From contig JAVXUO010002792.1 in NCBI GenBank assembly GCA_033065855.1, positions 248,001-312,000 on the forward strand: 64,000 nucleotides of DNA. The letters run 5' to 3'. The position numbers and the translations under genes were made by a program. The notes beneath the pieces were generated by a model. It made no database searches. It saw only the letters and a program-made list of their open reading frames with translations, and was not told where the DNA came from. The DNA comes from Escallonia rubra. Lineage: Eukaryota > Streptophyta > Magnoliopsida > Escalloniales > Escalloniaceae. Positions 24,201-39,000 of the stretch are shown here, piece after piece (positions within the stretch are counted from its first letter, which is position 1; each line of letters starts with the position of its first letter).

Positions 24201-27200
24201 AACAGTTTTCATACTGAACAAATGAGTTCTCCACCTGCATGCACTCCTGCTACAGAAGTGGAAGACTCAAAGGTGCCTCGACAAGAGCATATTTCTCGAC
24301 ATATAAATTTGGACCAATGCTCTGTTTGTGATGATAAGTTGGAAATTCGGTATTGGGACTTCAGCTTGGATGTTTTTTTAATCCCTTTTTATTTGTGCCC
24401 TGGCCAGCACCTTTGGTTTTTTTCTCCAAGGGCCACCAAAGGAATCACATGTGAAGGGATGTGTTAAACATTAATTCTTTGTTAAAATGTATCTCACGCT
24501 GAACAATTGGACATGGAAATACATTCAGATTTGTCAAACTACTATCCTGTCTACATGTTTTAGAGAATTGGCCCAGCTATAGATAACATGCTTTGACAAA
24601 TCACCTTAAAACTTCTTCAAGCCAACCAACAACTATGACTTATCAGCTTGGGCACAAAGTGATCAACAGCTAGACTAAAATGCCCACAACCACACAGAGT
24701 GCCACATACTAACATTGACATATGGAAAGCGTAATACTTTTTGTTTGGCCAAGCAAGAAACAGAAGTAGAATCACAAGTTAGTTCGAAAGCGGGGTCTCA
24801 TTGGTTCCGCCTCAATTTCGTGGACTAGTCTTCGCGTGGAAACACAATGCGCTTTCCAGGCATTCTGCTTAACCTTCTTCTTAGAAAGCTCAAAATCAAC
24901 TTTTCCAATGTGACATTCTTATCTCTGTGTAGCTTATCTACAGATGGCACATCTTTGTCAACCCGTTGAAGCTCAATGAAGAGGAGATCTCAGAGGTGCA
25001 GGAGCTCAACCTTATGGGCTGACGCACTTTTTGCATCATTCACAACCAATTCCATTTTTGCAATAGCATCTTCCTCGTGTTCGGCAGGGGCATTTCCTAT
25101 CTGGAGGATGGAAGAGTAGCCTCAGTGCTTTCTTTCAGGAAACAAAATGAAGACTGCAGAAGGGACAGAGAAATCCTTTGCTTCAATGATAGCCCACTTG
25201 AAACCAAAAGCATCAAGATCGCTGAGTGCATAGCTTCTGAAATTTCTACCAGTGGAAAACTCTCCGTCACTAGGAACAACAGAAGGATCTGATGAGTTTT
25301 AGATTCTTGATTGTCTTCATTAAGTTCATCGAGACAGTTTCCTGGATGGAAGAGTCACTTCCATGACCACATGTACAGGAGAGAAGTTTGCTTACACTCG
25401 AAAAGAATGAAGGCTTAGATTTTATGAAAGCTAGAAGATAAACACGGGGGGGAAGTCAACTGTGCTTTGAGGAAACAAACCCTATCGAGGTAGCAGAGAA
25501 TAGGTTCAAACATCATACAGAAGAAAAAAAGGGCAATAAAATTCAAACAAAGGTGCACAACCAAAAGCCAATTGAGCAAGCAAACAAATTACAGATGTCT
25601 CTGGTTGTTTCTTAGACTATGTCGAGCTGGAAGTCTTACTTTTGAGCTTAGAATTAAGTTGATCATTGTCAAAATAATTCTCCTGGGACCCTCCTCTATT
25701 CGACCGCGATGTCATCTCTTTCCTCATCTTCTCTATCTCCACCTAAGCAGGAATTAGATCTAGGTTCGCCTCATCCACAAAAGGAGAAGGGATTTCCCCG
25801 TTACTGGTCCACATGAATATGTGGGATTTCTTCTACGAGGATGGCACGAGTGACGTCAAGAAAACGAGCTTCGTCTGATTTGCGGACAGTCTTTAGCTTA
25901 CCTGCTGGATCCTTGCACTTCATGACAATAGGAATTGTAACCTCATACATCGAAAGAGCAGAATAAATGGACTGAACAGAGCTGCACCAAAGAAAGATTG
26001 CTAGCCTTCTTATCATGGTTAACCCAGAAGTTTCTGAAGGCTTGGAAGACCAAACAGGTTCTGCAGTTTGTTCTGTGGGATAATCCTCAAGACAGTTGTC
26101 CTAATCAACAAGAATAAAATTGCTAGAAGGAAACAAAAAACTGAACAATTACTTTCCCCAAATAATAATCTATGACCTTGCTCTTTCAGCCAAGTCGTGC
26201 TTTCTCTGGTGAGGAACCCGTCTCTCTTGACCTTTAATAACATTGGACAAAAGTAGGCTTACATGCAGCAGGAGAGGCCATCAACAACTTGAAAGTCGTG
26301 GAATGTCGTTGTAGCATTCGAAGGCTTCAGAGAGTGATCAAAGTTCAGAGACAGATCTGCCATCAGATGGAAGAGTCCCAGTACAGCCACTGAGCCACAG
26401 ACCCTACTAGTAAAGATCAAAGGTTGGAGGTGGTGCCATCATTCTTCTTCTTTTTTCTCTTTAATCTTCTCCCCCCCTCCCTCCCTCCCTCCCCGTCCTT
26501 CTCTGCAGAAATGACATACTTAGACACTAGATTGATCCCTCCATTTGTGAAGAAAAATGAAACCCCAACTCTAATCTTTCAGACAATCAATATCCCTTAG
26601 TCTCAAAACAAGATATCACAAATTCTTTCAAGAGCTATCCCAAAATAAGTTATCACAAGAAAATCTAACGCTCTACTTCATAACTGCCCCTGCTGCAAAT
26701 TGGTATTAACTAATTGGCCCACCATCCATCAAAGCATCGTCTCTTTCTTTATTGATACAATTGGGGCCCAATCATTTATTGCCTTTGAATGCAATTTCAT
26801 CTCCCAGAAATCACGGCTGGCACTTCAACTAGCTCAGCTGCTGCAATTCCCTCCGCATCGCATTCTGTTTTCCCCTTTTGGTGACATGCAAACAGTTAAG
26901 AAGAAATCACTACCTACCTCTCTTCTCTCACCCCCTTTCGGTGTGACCACCAATACCTCACTTTAATAACCACCACCTCTCTACCAATCAGAGCCTGCTA
27001 CCCTGCCGCCAAAATCCCCATCGATTGAGCTGGCAAACCTTCCAAGCATGCGCCGACCACCACCTCCCAAAAAACAGAGGTGGAGGAAGGATCTCCGGCC
27101 AACGACGTCACTTTCAGGTGCAACTAGGCACTGAGTAAATGGATGAGGTGGGCTGGGCTTTTGAAGAGGCTGCCTGGGTATTCGATTAGGTGGCTGACTA

Positions 27201-30200
27201 CAAGTTGAGGCGTTCGGTCCAGGACCTATGCGTTTGTCTAGGCAGGCAGTGATCTGAAAATCTTGCCATAAGTTGTTTCTTTTTCTTTTCTCGTTTGTAC
27301 TTCAGTTGCACTCTATTTGTGATATGATCTCCACAGAACCCCCGATCTCCTCAGATCCCTGTCTGATGGAGATCTAGAATGAAACCCAGTTAATGGTGAA
27401 TAGGACGCACTGCCCTGCTTCAAATATTGGTGCTTCCTAGGATGATACTCAATGTGTCATCTGAGAGTTTGTAGTATAATATGAAAAAATTCTTTTAATC
27501 ATGAAAGGTGCTAGCATAATATGAACATATTCTCTTTATCATGAAAGGTGCTACTTAATTTAGCATCCTGCTCTACGTCGTATATGTTTCATAGAGGTGG
27601 TATGGAACTTCATCGCATACACAATCTTATTACCTTGTAGTTGTAAATTATATAAACATATTACCATACATAGATTTCACAATAGCATTTTCCTTGGTAA
27701 ACTGTATGGTCGTATGGTACATCCAATATTTACATGCAAGATAAAAATGATTTCTAACTCTTCAAAGAGTGCTCAATTTTAAAATCCAGATATGTTATCT
27801 GAAAAAAGGCACAAAGTGACATACTTTTTCCTAATGATGAAAAGGAACGAGAAAGAAAACAAAGCATGTCCACATTTTCTCAGAGGAAGACGTTGTCTCT
27901 GGTACAAGTTCAATACCTTTACTGGAAACGGCTGCAAGGGAAGTCAAGCTGCCACAAGCAGCAGCCTTTGAACCAGAATTTTGTACATCTGCATCAGCAA
28001 GCAGTATAATGCCTCCAGTAGATGCACCCTAAAAGAAAATATCTCATTTTTACAAGTAAGATCATAGAAATTAATCAACTGATGGCTAACAGCAATATAT
28101 TCCACATCAGTTTTAGTCTCATCAATCATAAAAGGACAGGGTTGAATAGAAATCTAAATGCGCTTCTTTGGCGTTAGTTTTACAGCGTAGTAGCATTTTT
28201 AGAATGAACCTTTTTTTTCCTGAACAATTTCACATAATTGTTGTGATAAGTAAAAATTTCACATAATTTAAGTACACGTGGACTTCTCTATGTGTGTAGC
28301 AATCATTATATCCATTGGTGATATTTAAGAAAATGTGGCAATAGCTTTTCCATTTTTCTTTTTTCTTTTTTTCCCCTTTTTCTTGTCAACTAAAAAGTAC
28401 AAATTGGCAAGTTGATGTACTGGCGAGGATCAAGGCTCTCCTGAAGAAATATATTCAACCTATCAGTAAGCCAAGAATCAGTACCTCACTTGAGTACGAG
28501 GTTCGGACAGCTTGCAAGGAACAATTACTATCTCTGCGGAAATCTGTGGGCAAACCATTCAGGGAAACATTTTCCCCTAGGAAATTACCCTTGCTATCTT
28601 CCAATGACGACGGATTCATGCTAACACTTGTCGAGGATGCTTCTAACCTGAAAAGTTTGGAGCATATACATAAAATAGAACAATAATGAAAACAAAAAAC
28701 CGAATTCTGATCACCTGACATAGTTATTATTATGATAATAAGTACTAACAGAGCTCCATGGAAAGTAATGGAGCAAAGAGCTAAAACGGAACATGAAGAT
28801 GTCCAACATGATAACCTCACATATTTCCCTCTGAGTTTTTTAATATCAGAAATTTTATCATCGTCTTCACAAGTCACAAAAACAACCTTCTCCTGCAGAA
28901 GACAATATATCATCTATTAAATTCATTGTCATTGGACAGTTATCATCCCAAGAGAAACTGAGAAAAGTAAAGTGTAAGACTTGCTTGTCGAGCCCTAACA
29001 CCAAGATGGGATAAGTGAGGTAGCTCCTGCAGAAGTACTACTCCAGCTATATTACTCCCAGCAGCTGTTACCTGAGAATTACGTCAACAGTGTAGTAGTC
29101 ACGTATCTTGAATAACCGAAAGAGGGAAACTCACAGAGAGGCAGGAAGAGTAAACAACCTCTTCGTCTCCGTCAGCTTTGCTGACCATAAGAACAACAGG
29201 CCCTGCAACAGATGATGGAAGCGCCCCAGGAACAATTCTATCAACCTGATACCATGTTAAATTGTTAATCAATTACATGCCAAGCACACAGAATATATGA
29301 ATATAAGGGGATACGGTCCCCTTCCCACTGTACATTTGTCAAGGGAATTTTAGCGCAGGTGAATATCAGACAATCAAAGCAATTAAATAAAAATAAGGGG
29401 CAGCTAAATATCCATCTGTATGCAAAGCAATAACTTCCTATTACATCTTTTTTAGGTAGGTGTTCAGATGACCATTGCCCAACAGATACACAGAGAATCT
29501 ATCTTTATAAGCCAAACCCCGTAATGGACAAATGGTGCCCATTGGGGTGCTGTGATGCCGCCTCTATGAAACCTTGCTTCCTCATTCTGATATAGACAGG
29601 CAGAAGCATTTATGGAGCATTGAAAATGCTCAACACCAACAAGCCCTTGAAACTGGCTACCAAGCCACCTACGCTAGAAATACCACTGCACAGAGTATAG
29701 AAGCTCCCTGACTGCTTTTTCTTAACCAGGGCAAGTGTAAGGACGCGAAGTTGCTTCCATCTGTTGAGATGAGCTAAGGTAATCCATGTAGTCATCTTCA
29801 GGAAGTAAGCACCGACGCGATACATACAAGTATACAATCTAGCAAATGGACCACGTGGGTACCCACAAAAATAAAAATAATCACCGCGTGATTGAACCTG
29901 CAGGACCTTCCCTAGCGGGAACAGCAATGATGCAGTGGCACGGGAACAAAGTATGCTAAATCACCCTACTGCTAAACTGTTGAAGTTAGGTTTTTTTTAT
30001 AACAATACAAAGGTTGACATGTGAACATTGCTCGACATGTTTATAGCAAGTTGCGATCGCTACATGAATCCACTTTCTCCATTCTCCCTCAGTGCTAACC
30101 CGATCAAAACGACACAAATAAATTACTGAGCCACACTGGGGCATCTATAAACCTACATTAAATATGACTAACTATTTCAAGCATGTTCACATGTTTATAG

Positions 30201-32926
30201 CCATCTGACGAAAGTAAATACCTACTAGATCTTAACAGGTTGTAACCACCTTTACGTCATTCAAAACCGATCCTTGTAGTTAATATATCCTCCTTTGTAC
30301 CTCAGACTTGGTTAATATCAACATCTCAATACTAGCAAAATTAATCAAGCTTTGGATAAACAAGATGTTTAGGCACCTCTGGTGGAGTAAGTGACTACCT
30401 CTACAAGGGTTCCGTTTGCATCTCCTGGAACAAGAACATCCCAACCCTGAGACCCAAGAGTTGTTCTAACAGCTTTCAAAAGAAGGGTACAAAGTTTTGA
30501 AACCTGAAATATTACACTGGAGACGACAATTGCCAGTAGAAAATTAGATGCTAATAATAGTTTCCTAATCCGTTTCTAACTGCATAGTCCAAGATATGAA
30601 CAAGAGCAGAACTTAAATTACAAATTAGATGATGAAGCATAAAGAATACATAGTGCTCGGTATGAGAAGGGTAAGAACAAATTACTATCTTACCCAGCAC
30701 GAATCTCAGCTTCTGCATAAGTCCTCACGCTATTCTCAGGAACTCCAAGAGCTTTTCCCAACATCTGCAAAGTGCAGCACACGAATACTCCAATTAGTGT
30801 GTGTTGAGATCTAGCACATGGTGCACTACCAACTAAAGAGATAGGAGCACACAACTCACTACACAAACAAATCTCAACTTGAGGGCTGACGAAGCCTACA
30901 GTGTATCAGGACCTACTACGTATAATTCAACAACATAATTAAAAGTCATAGAAGTGAAACCTGGACTTTTTTAGGAAATAGCTGGAGAAGTGCCTCAGAG
31001 TACTCTTCAGTCAGCCTTCTAGATCTATCAAGAGTAGCTTTAAGCCTCAATGCCCAAATAATCTTGCCATCTTCACTACCTTTACAAGTAAAAGGTATCA
31101 AAAAGTTTCTATGCTGAACCACATAAGAAAGGATTGCTGAAGACACAACAAATACCTTCTCTGTCTGAAAGACCTTTCTCCTGCCATGCTAGAAGTTCAC
31201 TTTTAATAGCAGTACATTCTTCTGGCTTCCAACCAGAGAGACCTAGCTGGGAAACACCGATAATGAGAGCCCCAATCGGATTATTCCAAGAGCTAATATT
31301 TTTGGACTCGACGTTTTCGGTAAGCCAATAAGCCCCTCCCACAGCTTCAAGTGCATTGAGAAACCTATCCATAGAAATCCGTTCAAACGATTTCAGCAGC
31401 TTAGATAAACCTCCATTGATGGTGCAAACGGCAAAAGAATAAAAAATTTTGTACCGCAAGTTCAACAAGAATCAATAAAATTAGCACTAAACATCTCAAA
31501 TAGAGGAAAGTTAGATGAAGTCATGCCTGTGAAATAGGGTGGCACCACAAGGAACTCCCTTGGGAATTAATATTTTAGCATTCTCTGCATTTCTTGACTT
31601 ATTACTAAGAGACGAAGGCAGAAGAGATCAGCAAGCAGAATGTGATATATCATCATCAAGCCTCTCCCTAAACTAGCTAGGACATGAATCCATTTCTTCG
31701 ATTCCTCCAATCGAAGCACCTGTTCACTGATAAGTTCCTAGAAAGCAAGTCTTCTCACTACTACTCTCCAAGTTATCCAAGGTCTACCCCTATCTCGTCT
31801 TACCCCATCAACTTGGGCTAAATCGCTTCTTTTTGTGGGGGCATCTAAAGATTTACGTTTCCCTTGTGTATTCTGGCGCCACCACCACTTTGTAGCGAAT
31901 ATTGTCACTTGTTATTCTAGCCCTTTTTGTCTAGCTGAACACACAGCCACCATCCACATTTCAACTACACTTATGTGTGTGGTGTTTCTTAGTTACCCAG
32001 CATACATTCTGAACAATACAATATTTTTGGCCTCATTCCATCCTATAAGATTCTCCCTCAACTTGAGACGAATGTTGCAATCATGTAACACCCCAGACGC
32101 AGACCTCCACTTAGTCAACCTGCTCATCATATGGGCAGCATCATCATCACTTTCTCCCTCGTGCATTATTGATGAAAGATACCTGAAGATATCTTTCTTA
32201 GGTACATATTGACCATCCCTACTTACCTCCTCCCTGGACCTCCTCCTAGTTTTGCTACAATTGATTTTAAATCTTAGTCCTGCTCTATGAAGCATGGACA
32301 CGGGTGTGGGTGCGGATATGCTGATTCGGCATTTTTAAAAAAAATCGGATATTGTGCAGAGATACGGCAAATTTTGTATATTTTTAAACCATGTACACTT
32401 AGTATTGAATTTCTAAACAAATTGAATCTCAAAAAAAGCATAAAAGGATATATAGTGCAATTTAATTTGACTGTGACCCAATAACCACGACCAAATACAT
32501 CATAATAGAAGTAGCATCAAAGTTTCAAAAGTAGGCAGTAGCAAAGTTATGAAGTTCAAACCATTAATGATTACATCATCATTAAAACGAAGCCATGACA
32601 AATAAAAAGCAAAATACTTCATCAAGTATCTAAGGATTCGATGGCCACAACATCTTCATCTATCTCTCCGTCACCATCATCCGTAAAAAGTACAGCCTCC
32701 AACTCCGGCTCATCAAGTGAAAGCTCCGCAACCAAGAATACACCAACATCATCCAGCGTAGAGCTAAGCCAAGAATGATAAAAGTAGAGAGAGAGGAAGA
32801 GAGAAGGTACAGTGTAGAGCAAAGAAAGAGTAAGAAAGAAGACTTCACCTTTGGACAAATGCTGCTGGAGGTGAGAACCGTCGTCGCCCATGGTTACGGT
32901 GGTGGCGGGTGGTTGTCAGAGCCGCT

Positions 32927-32970
<44 letters not shown>

Positions 32971-35900
32971 CTCTTCACGGATCTGCCGGAGGTGAGGGCC
33001 TGGTGGTCGCAAGTGGTAACCTCATCGCTACTGCTGCCGTTGCTCTCTCTTTTGCTCTCTCAGTTTCTCCCTCTTCACATGTGAACACCTACCCATTAAG
33101 TAGGTTAGTATAAGTTTTTTATTTATGTTCCGACCCCCGAAACTTCTTTCTAAAATTATGTTTTGCACCCCATAAGTATTCGATACGCATCCGACCTGTG
33201 TTTGATCCGCACCAGATATTTAGGAAATTAAAAAAATAAAACAAAAATGCCAAAACGCACCCGACATGCACCCACCCTGCACCGGCACCCAATGCGCACC
33301 TGACCCTGATGCTTAATCCAATTTGAAGCACCCATGCTTCATAAGTCATGCCTAACCTAAAGCCTTTGGATTCCAAAGTACTTCTCCATAAACTCTTACT
33401 TAACATTTACTCCTACTCTAGTCTTAACAACTAAAACTATACCATGCGGAAAAAACATACAATATTCCGACCTCATTCTGGACAATCTTAGCAACCTCGT
33501 CCATAAGTAGAGTAAAAGATAAAAGATCACGCTTGGTCAAGTCCACTCATTGGGAACTCACTAGTCATTTCATCAGTTGTTCTCAAGCTAGTAGTTGCTC
33601 CGTCATATATATCCTTTATCACCTCAACATACTGAATAGGCCCTCCTTCCTTCGCTAGAGCCCGCCAGATAACTTCCCTTGCTACCTTATCGTGTGCTTT
33701 TTCTAAATACATAAAGACCAAGAGAAGATCCTTCCTCTTTTCTACAAATCTCTCCACCAATTGCCTAATCAAGAAAATAGCTTCCATTCAGTTTCAGTAA
33801 TTTTAGTCTCCCTTGTTAGCCTATGTTCAGTTACAAACTCTGAAAGCTTCATAGTACACAAGCTCCCCTATAGTTGTTGCAACTTTGGATATCTACCTGA
33901 TTCTTATAGTTATATATAGGTATCAAAGTGATTTTCCTTCGCTCCTCAGACAATTTCTTATGATTAAATCTTGTTAAACAACTTACTCAACCAATCTACG
34001 CCGACATCAACCAGGCTTCTCCAACCTAAGCTATTAAACACTTCTTTGAAATACAGTAGATCAAAAAAGAGTACGAAAGAAGACATGGAATCAAATAATG
34101 CGGACTGAGTACCGCATGGTTCCGGTGGTGGCCCGATCAGGTGCAAGTAGTAACCTCATGCTACTGCAGTTTCTCGTGAACAGTACCCATTAAGTAGGTT
34201 AGTATAAGTTTTTTATTCTGTTCGACACTTCTTTCTAAAATTATGACCTAAGATTCGAACGCATCCGACCTGTGTTTGATCACCAGATCCCAATGCACCC
34301 ACCCTGCACCGGCACCCAATCGCAACCCTGATGCTTAATCCAATTTGAAGCACCCATGCTTCATAAGTCATGCCTAACCTAAAGCCTTTGGATTCCAAAG
34401 TACTTCTCCATAAACTCTTACTTAACATTTACTCCTACTCTAGTCTTAACAACTAAAACTATACCATGCGGAAAAAACATACAATATTCCGACCTCATTC
34501 TGGACAATCTTAGCAACCTCGTCCATAAGTAGAGTAAAAGATAAAAGATCACGCTTGGTCAAGTCCACTCATTGGGAACTCACTAGTCATTTCATCAGTT
34601 GTTCTCAAGCTAGTAGTTGCTCCGTCATATATATCCTTTATCACCTCAACATACTGAATAGGCCCTCCTTCCTTCGCTAGAGCCCGCCAGATAACTTCCC
34701 TTGCTACCTTATCGTGTGCTTTTTCTAAATACATAAAGACCAAGAGAAGATCCTTCCTCTTTTCTACAAATCTCTCCACCAATTGCCTAATCAAGAAAAT
34801 AGCTTCCATTCAGTTTCAGTAATTTTAGTCTCCCTTGTTAGCCTATGTTCAGTTACAAACTCTGAAAGCTTCATAGTACACAAGCTCCCCTATAGTTGTT
34901 GCAACTTTGGATATCTACCTGATTCTTATAGTTATATATAGGTATCAAAGTGATTTTCCTTCGCTCCTCAGACAATTTCTTATGATTAAATCTTGTTAAA
35001 CAACTTACTCAACCAATCTACGCCGACATCAACCAGGCTTCTCCAAACCTCAACTTTGATATCGCCGCTCCAACAGCCTTCTTTGCTTTCAAACTTTTAA
35101 ACACTTTCTTCACTTCAAACGTTCTAATTCTACGAACAAACATGCGATTAGTATCACCAAATAATTCACTGAGTACCTAAGAAGCATGGAATCCAGTGCG
35201 TGTGCGGATTCGATATAGGTGCGGATACGGGGATACCGGGATACGTCAATTTTTCAAAAAATAGGACACGGGTGCTGCGGGGATACGGCAAAAATTTAAT
35301 GACATACATTACTTGTATGTAACAAAAATAATGCTATTTTAGACAAACAATAAGATATTTTGTTAATTTGGTGGGCTGCTTTAAAAATATTAAAAGTGCA
35401 CAGCCATATAGGATAAAGTTTGTACAAGTTCGGTTATTCTTTGAAAGTAGTGGGGTTATTTCAAAAGATTGTAAATAAAGCTGGGACTTGAACATAATAA
35501 ATAGAAAGTTTGATACAAACCCTAGCTTATAAACAGTCGTCACCCAAAACATAGACAACATCGTCAGATCTCTGCAAAGAGGGCCATCGCCGCTGCTGTC
35601 GAACATCGCCGGTAGCCTCTCCTCCCAGAGATCGCCGGTCGCCACTACTGCCGGAAGATCGTCGCCGCTCCGACGGAGGTTATTTCTTCTCTTCTCCTCC
35701 TTCTCTTTCTTCTTCTTCTTCTTCTTCTACTCTCTGCCAAAAACCCTGGATGCGTGTCCTTGCCGTATCCCTGGAGTGTCCCAGCCGCACCCAAAATCCA
35801 GAAATTTAATTGAAAAAAAAATGATTTTGGACACGCACCCATGCTGCACCCGACCCGCACCGGCACCCAACGCGCACCCGGTTCTGGTGCTTCCCACAAA

Positions 35901-35972
35901 CTGCCACATCGGTGTTTCAGAGCTGAGTACTAAATTACCTTTCCTTTCTCTGTTTAACAACATATCAAAGCA

Positions 35973-36007
<35 letters not shown>

Positions 36008-39000
36008 CTCATCCTCTTTAACTATAACCTCTGAGTCTCGCCCCTGATACACTTTGTAAGGTTCAAGTCTCAGCTTTTCCTTTCGCTTAACTTAACTAGA
36101 TTGTAGATCCCTTTTTAATGTTTGTTATAAGCTTTACCTCTAGCATGTCTCACTGCTTTCTTTGTTTTCTTTCTAGCCACCTTATTGTCACGGGACGAAC
36201 GACTTCACTAAGTCGAACCGTGCGGCACTTAGCGATCAAGCCCCTTGCTTGTGCTAAGTCAGCTTTTCACTTGGGCTGGGCGATGCTAGAAGCTAAAGCA
36301 CAAAGAAGAACACACGAGAGTTTGGGAGAATATATGTATTGCTTGGAGAATGCTTGTGTACAAGAAGGCTCGAGTGCCTTGGCCAAGTGAGGCTTCGGCT
36401 ATTTATACTAGTCCACCTCTCAATGGACGGTGGAGATACATCTCATCCTACGGATCGTATTCCGTCTCTAGAAGTTTCTAGGTATTTACAAGATTCTCTA
36501 TCATTCTAGAACTTTCTCTAGAGTTATCTCTTATGTACAAGAAGAGTATAGAATATTCTGGAGACCTTGCCCATTCATCATCTTGTAAGCGTCCATTAGG
36601 CGCCTGCATGGCGTTACTTCTAAAGTTAGCCTCCATAACAAATAGTGCGGGACATTATGCTTCTCAACATTCTCCTAACCCCTACACTGATTTATAGCAT
36701 TTCCTCTTTAACTTAATTGCTTTTTGGACATCCCTATTCCATCACCAGGTTTCTTCACATACAGGGCCATTTTCTATAGATTCCCCAAAGACCACTCTAC
36801 CAACTCCCCTAATGCAAGTAGACATTTCGATCCACATTACATGAGGCTCATCCTCCATATTTCACAGTCCTTCTATAACCAACGTCTCCTTGAAAGTGCT
36901 TAATCTTTCCCATTCACATTTCACCACCTGGTTCGGGAAGTCTCTCACCTTTAACCTTCCTATTCCCACTCTTAAAACATGTGAAACACCACCTACCTAT
37001 TTTGTGTAGCAAAGCACTCCCCAGGAATGACCTCACAATCTTCACATAATGCTCGTTCCTCCCTCCTACTGAGGAAGAAACTATCTGGCCACAAGCAGAC
37101 CAACTATTAACAGTAATTAAATATGAGTCTCTTTTCATAATGAAGTGTTTGCTTTCCAATTCATTCCTCTCTCCAAAACCAAATCCTTTATGTACCCTCT
37201 ACCAGCCTTCACTAGCTGTTCCGACATGCCCATTTCAATCTCCTCCCCTAAACAACTTCTCGTCGTGGGGTACTTCTTGTACATCATATTCTTCAAATTT
37301 TCTTCTTAATAGTCTAGTAGTCCTACTTGAGGGGCATATGCGCTGATATTACCACTTTAACTAACATAATCCTATCACCCTTCCTCTTAAATCTACAACC
37401 TAAATCCTTAAGACTTCAACTCCATTTCTATTCGTAACCTTGTCTGTGTACCGCAACTTATAACCTATTCCTTCTATCTGACCTTTCACTTAGTCTCCTG
37501 ACGGCAGGGGTATACTTAGTTTCCTTCTAACCTTCGTATCAACTAGCTCGCTTAGCTTACAGGCTAAGAAAGTTCAAACTACATAACGTAAGTCTATGCT
37601 TCTGGACTAACTTCCTTACCCGCACTTGTCCAGTGCGGTGCAAAAACCATTTTGCTCCCTTGTCATCGCATTTGGACAGCGACACGAGGCCAAGTGTGGT
37701 GTATGCAAATCCAAGTGTGGTGTATTTGCATAAATCAATAGAATTAGAGAGTCAAAGTAGACCAAAGTCAACAACTTTTTAACAAAGAAACGACACTATT
37801 ATTGTTAGTATTTAGTCACTTTAGGAAGTGGAATGAAATTCAGTGCCCCTCCATTTATGAATAAATTGGTTCTTAAACAGAACACAAACTCAAAGGACCA
37901 AGATTCTCTTTGAAATATCGGATACCATAAATGCTTTAGAATTCCTCCACGACATATGGATGCAACATGATACACAATATGACTTCAAAATATTCCTGTA
38001 TCATTGAATATGTTAGTTTTTCTACCCAACCATGCTGAATAGTACCTAGAAGACAGGCAAATCAACATACTTTTTAGGGCCCAAAACAGAGTTTTGCTTC
38101 ACTTCAGGGACCCAAAAGAAAGTGAACGACAAGGTGGAGAACATGTCTAGAATCCTCATCTAATCAATACAGATGTGTAAACTCATGGATAAGAACAAAG
38201 TGGCGGAGACAATAGTTTTGGATGCTGGTGCTAGGTTGTTGTTGCCAAGGAAAGACGGTCCATTGCCACGTCGAGGTGCCACAAAGGATACAGTCTGAGT
38301 TGGCTTCCAAGTAGACAAAGTGGGAGACAACAAGGATGGAGTAAGGGCTGAGAGCAAGGCTCCCCAGACAGGTCGCGAGGGCTGGCAGCGCCGCGCAGGC
38401 AGGGTTACGACGAACAGGGCCGGCGGTTGACAGTCTGCGTCAAGGGTCCGGTGACAGAAATCCAAATGTCTTTCTCTCCCTAGAAATCCAGAGAGAATGA
38501 GTTTTAGAGAGAGAAAGTGAAAATGTCAAATGAGAGAGAAGTCCTTGAATAAGCTCCAAAGTTCACTATTTATAGGGAAAAGTGTGCATGTGTCATCAGC
38601 TAACACGTGTCGTCCCCTGGGAGCGACACGTCACCATGGGGGTCCAAAGTACCGATTCTCCGTTGGACTGCCGGTCCCCGAGTTCGTGCTGCCCTGCCCT
38701 TGCAGCATCCTTCTGCATGTCTGAGGAGACTGACCATACCGCGGTAGCATGGTCAGAGTAGCCCGTTGCCCCAGCCTCCAGTCCAAGCCCTTACTGAATC
38801 CCACAAGATGCGTCAAGAGATGCTCGGAGATCCTGACAGCGGCGAGGGTTGCCCCTGTAGCCAACTGTCAGGCGGGCTAGGTGCGATGCCCTCCGAGGAC
38901 CTCCTCTCGTCCTGGAGTGAACCGGGGGTCATTGCCCTGGCGGTGTCGATGATCAATGGTAACACGAGCGGCCATGCTCACAGCTCAATGCTCAGAGTCC

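Larger units (their letters stand above)
31630..37640 (-). mobile_element. RTE-type LINE, broken and interrupted, in PWD intron 9
   Basis: Minus strand, same sense as PWD. Endonuclease-like part at about 37350-36910 (GFGFGERNE, then a domain ending [14 protein letters not shown]). RT part at 34020-33527 ([26 protein letters not shown], then [10 protein letters not shown] and [21 protein letters not shown]), [10 protein letters not shown] near 33370, and the later part at 32301-31993 ([25 protein letters not shown]). A tail resembling [10 protein letters not shown] lies near 31780. Stops and frameshifts are common. Other insertions split it. Confidence 0.75.
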
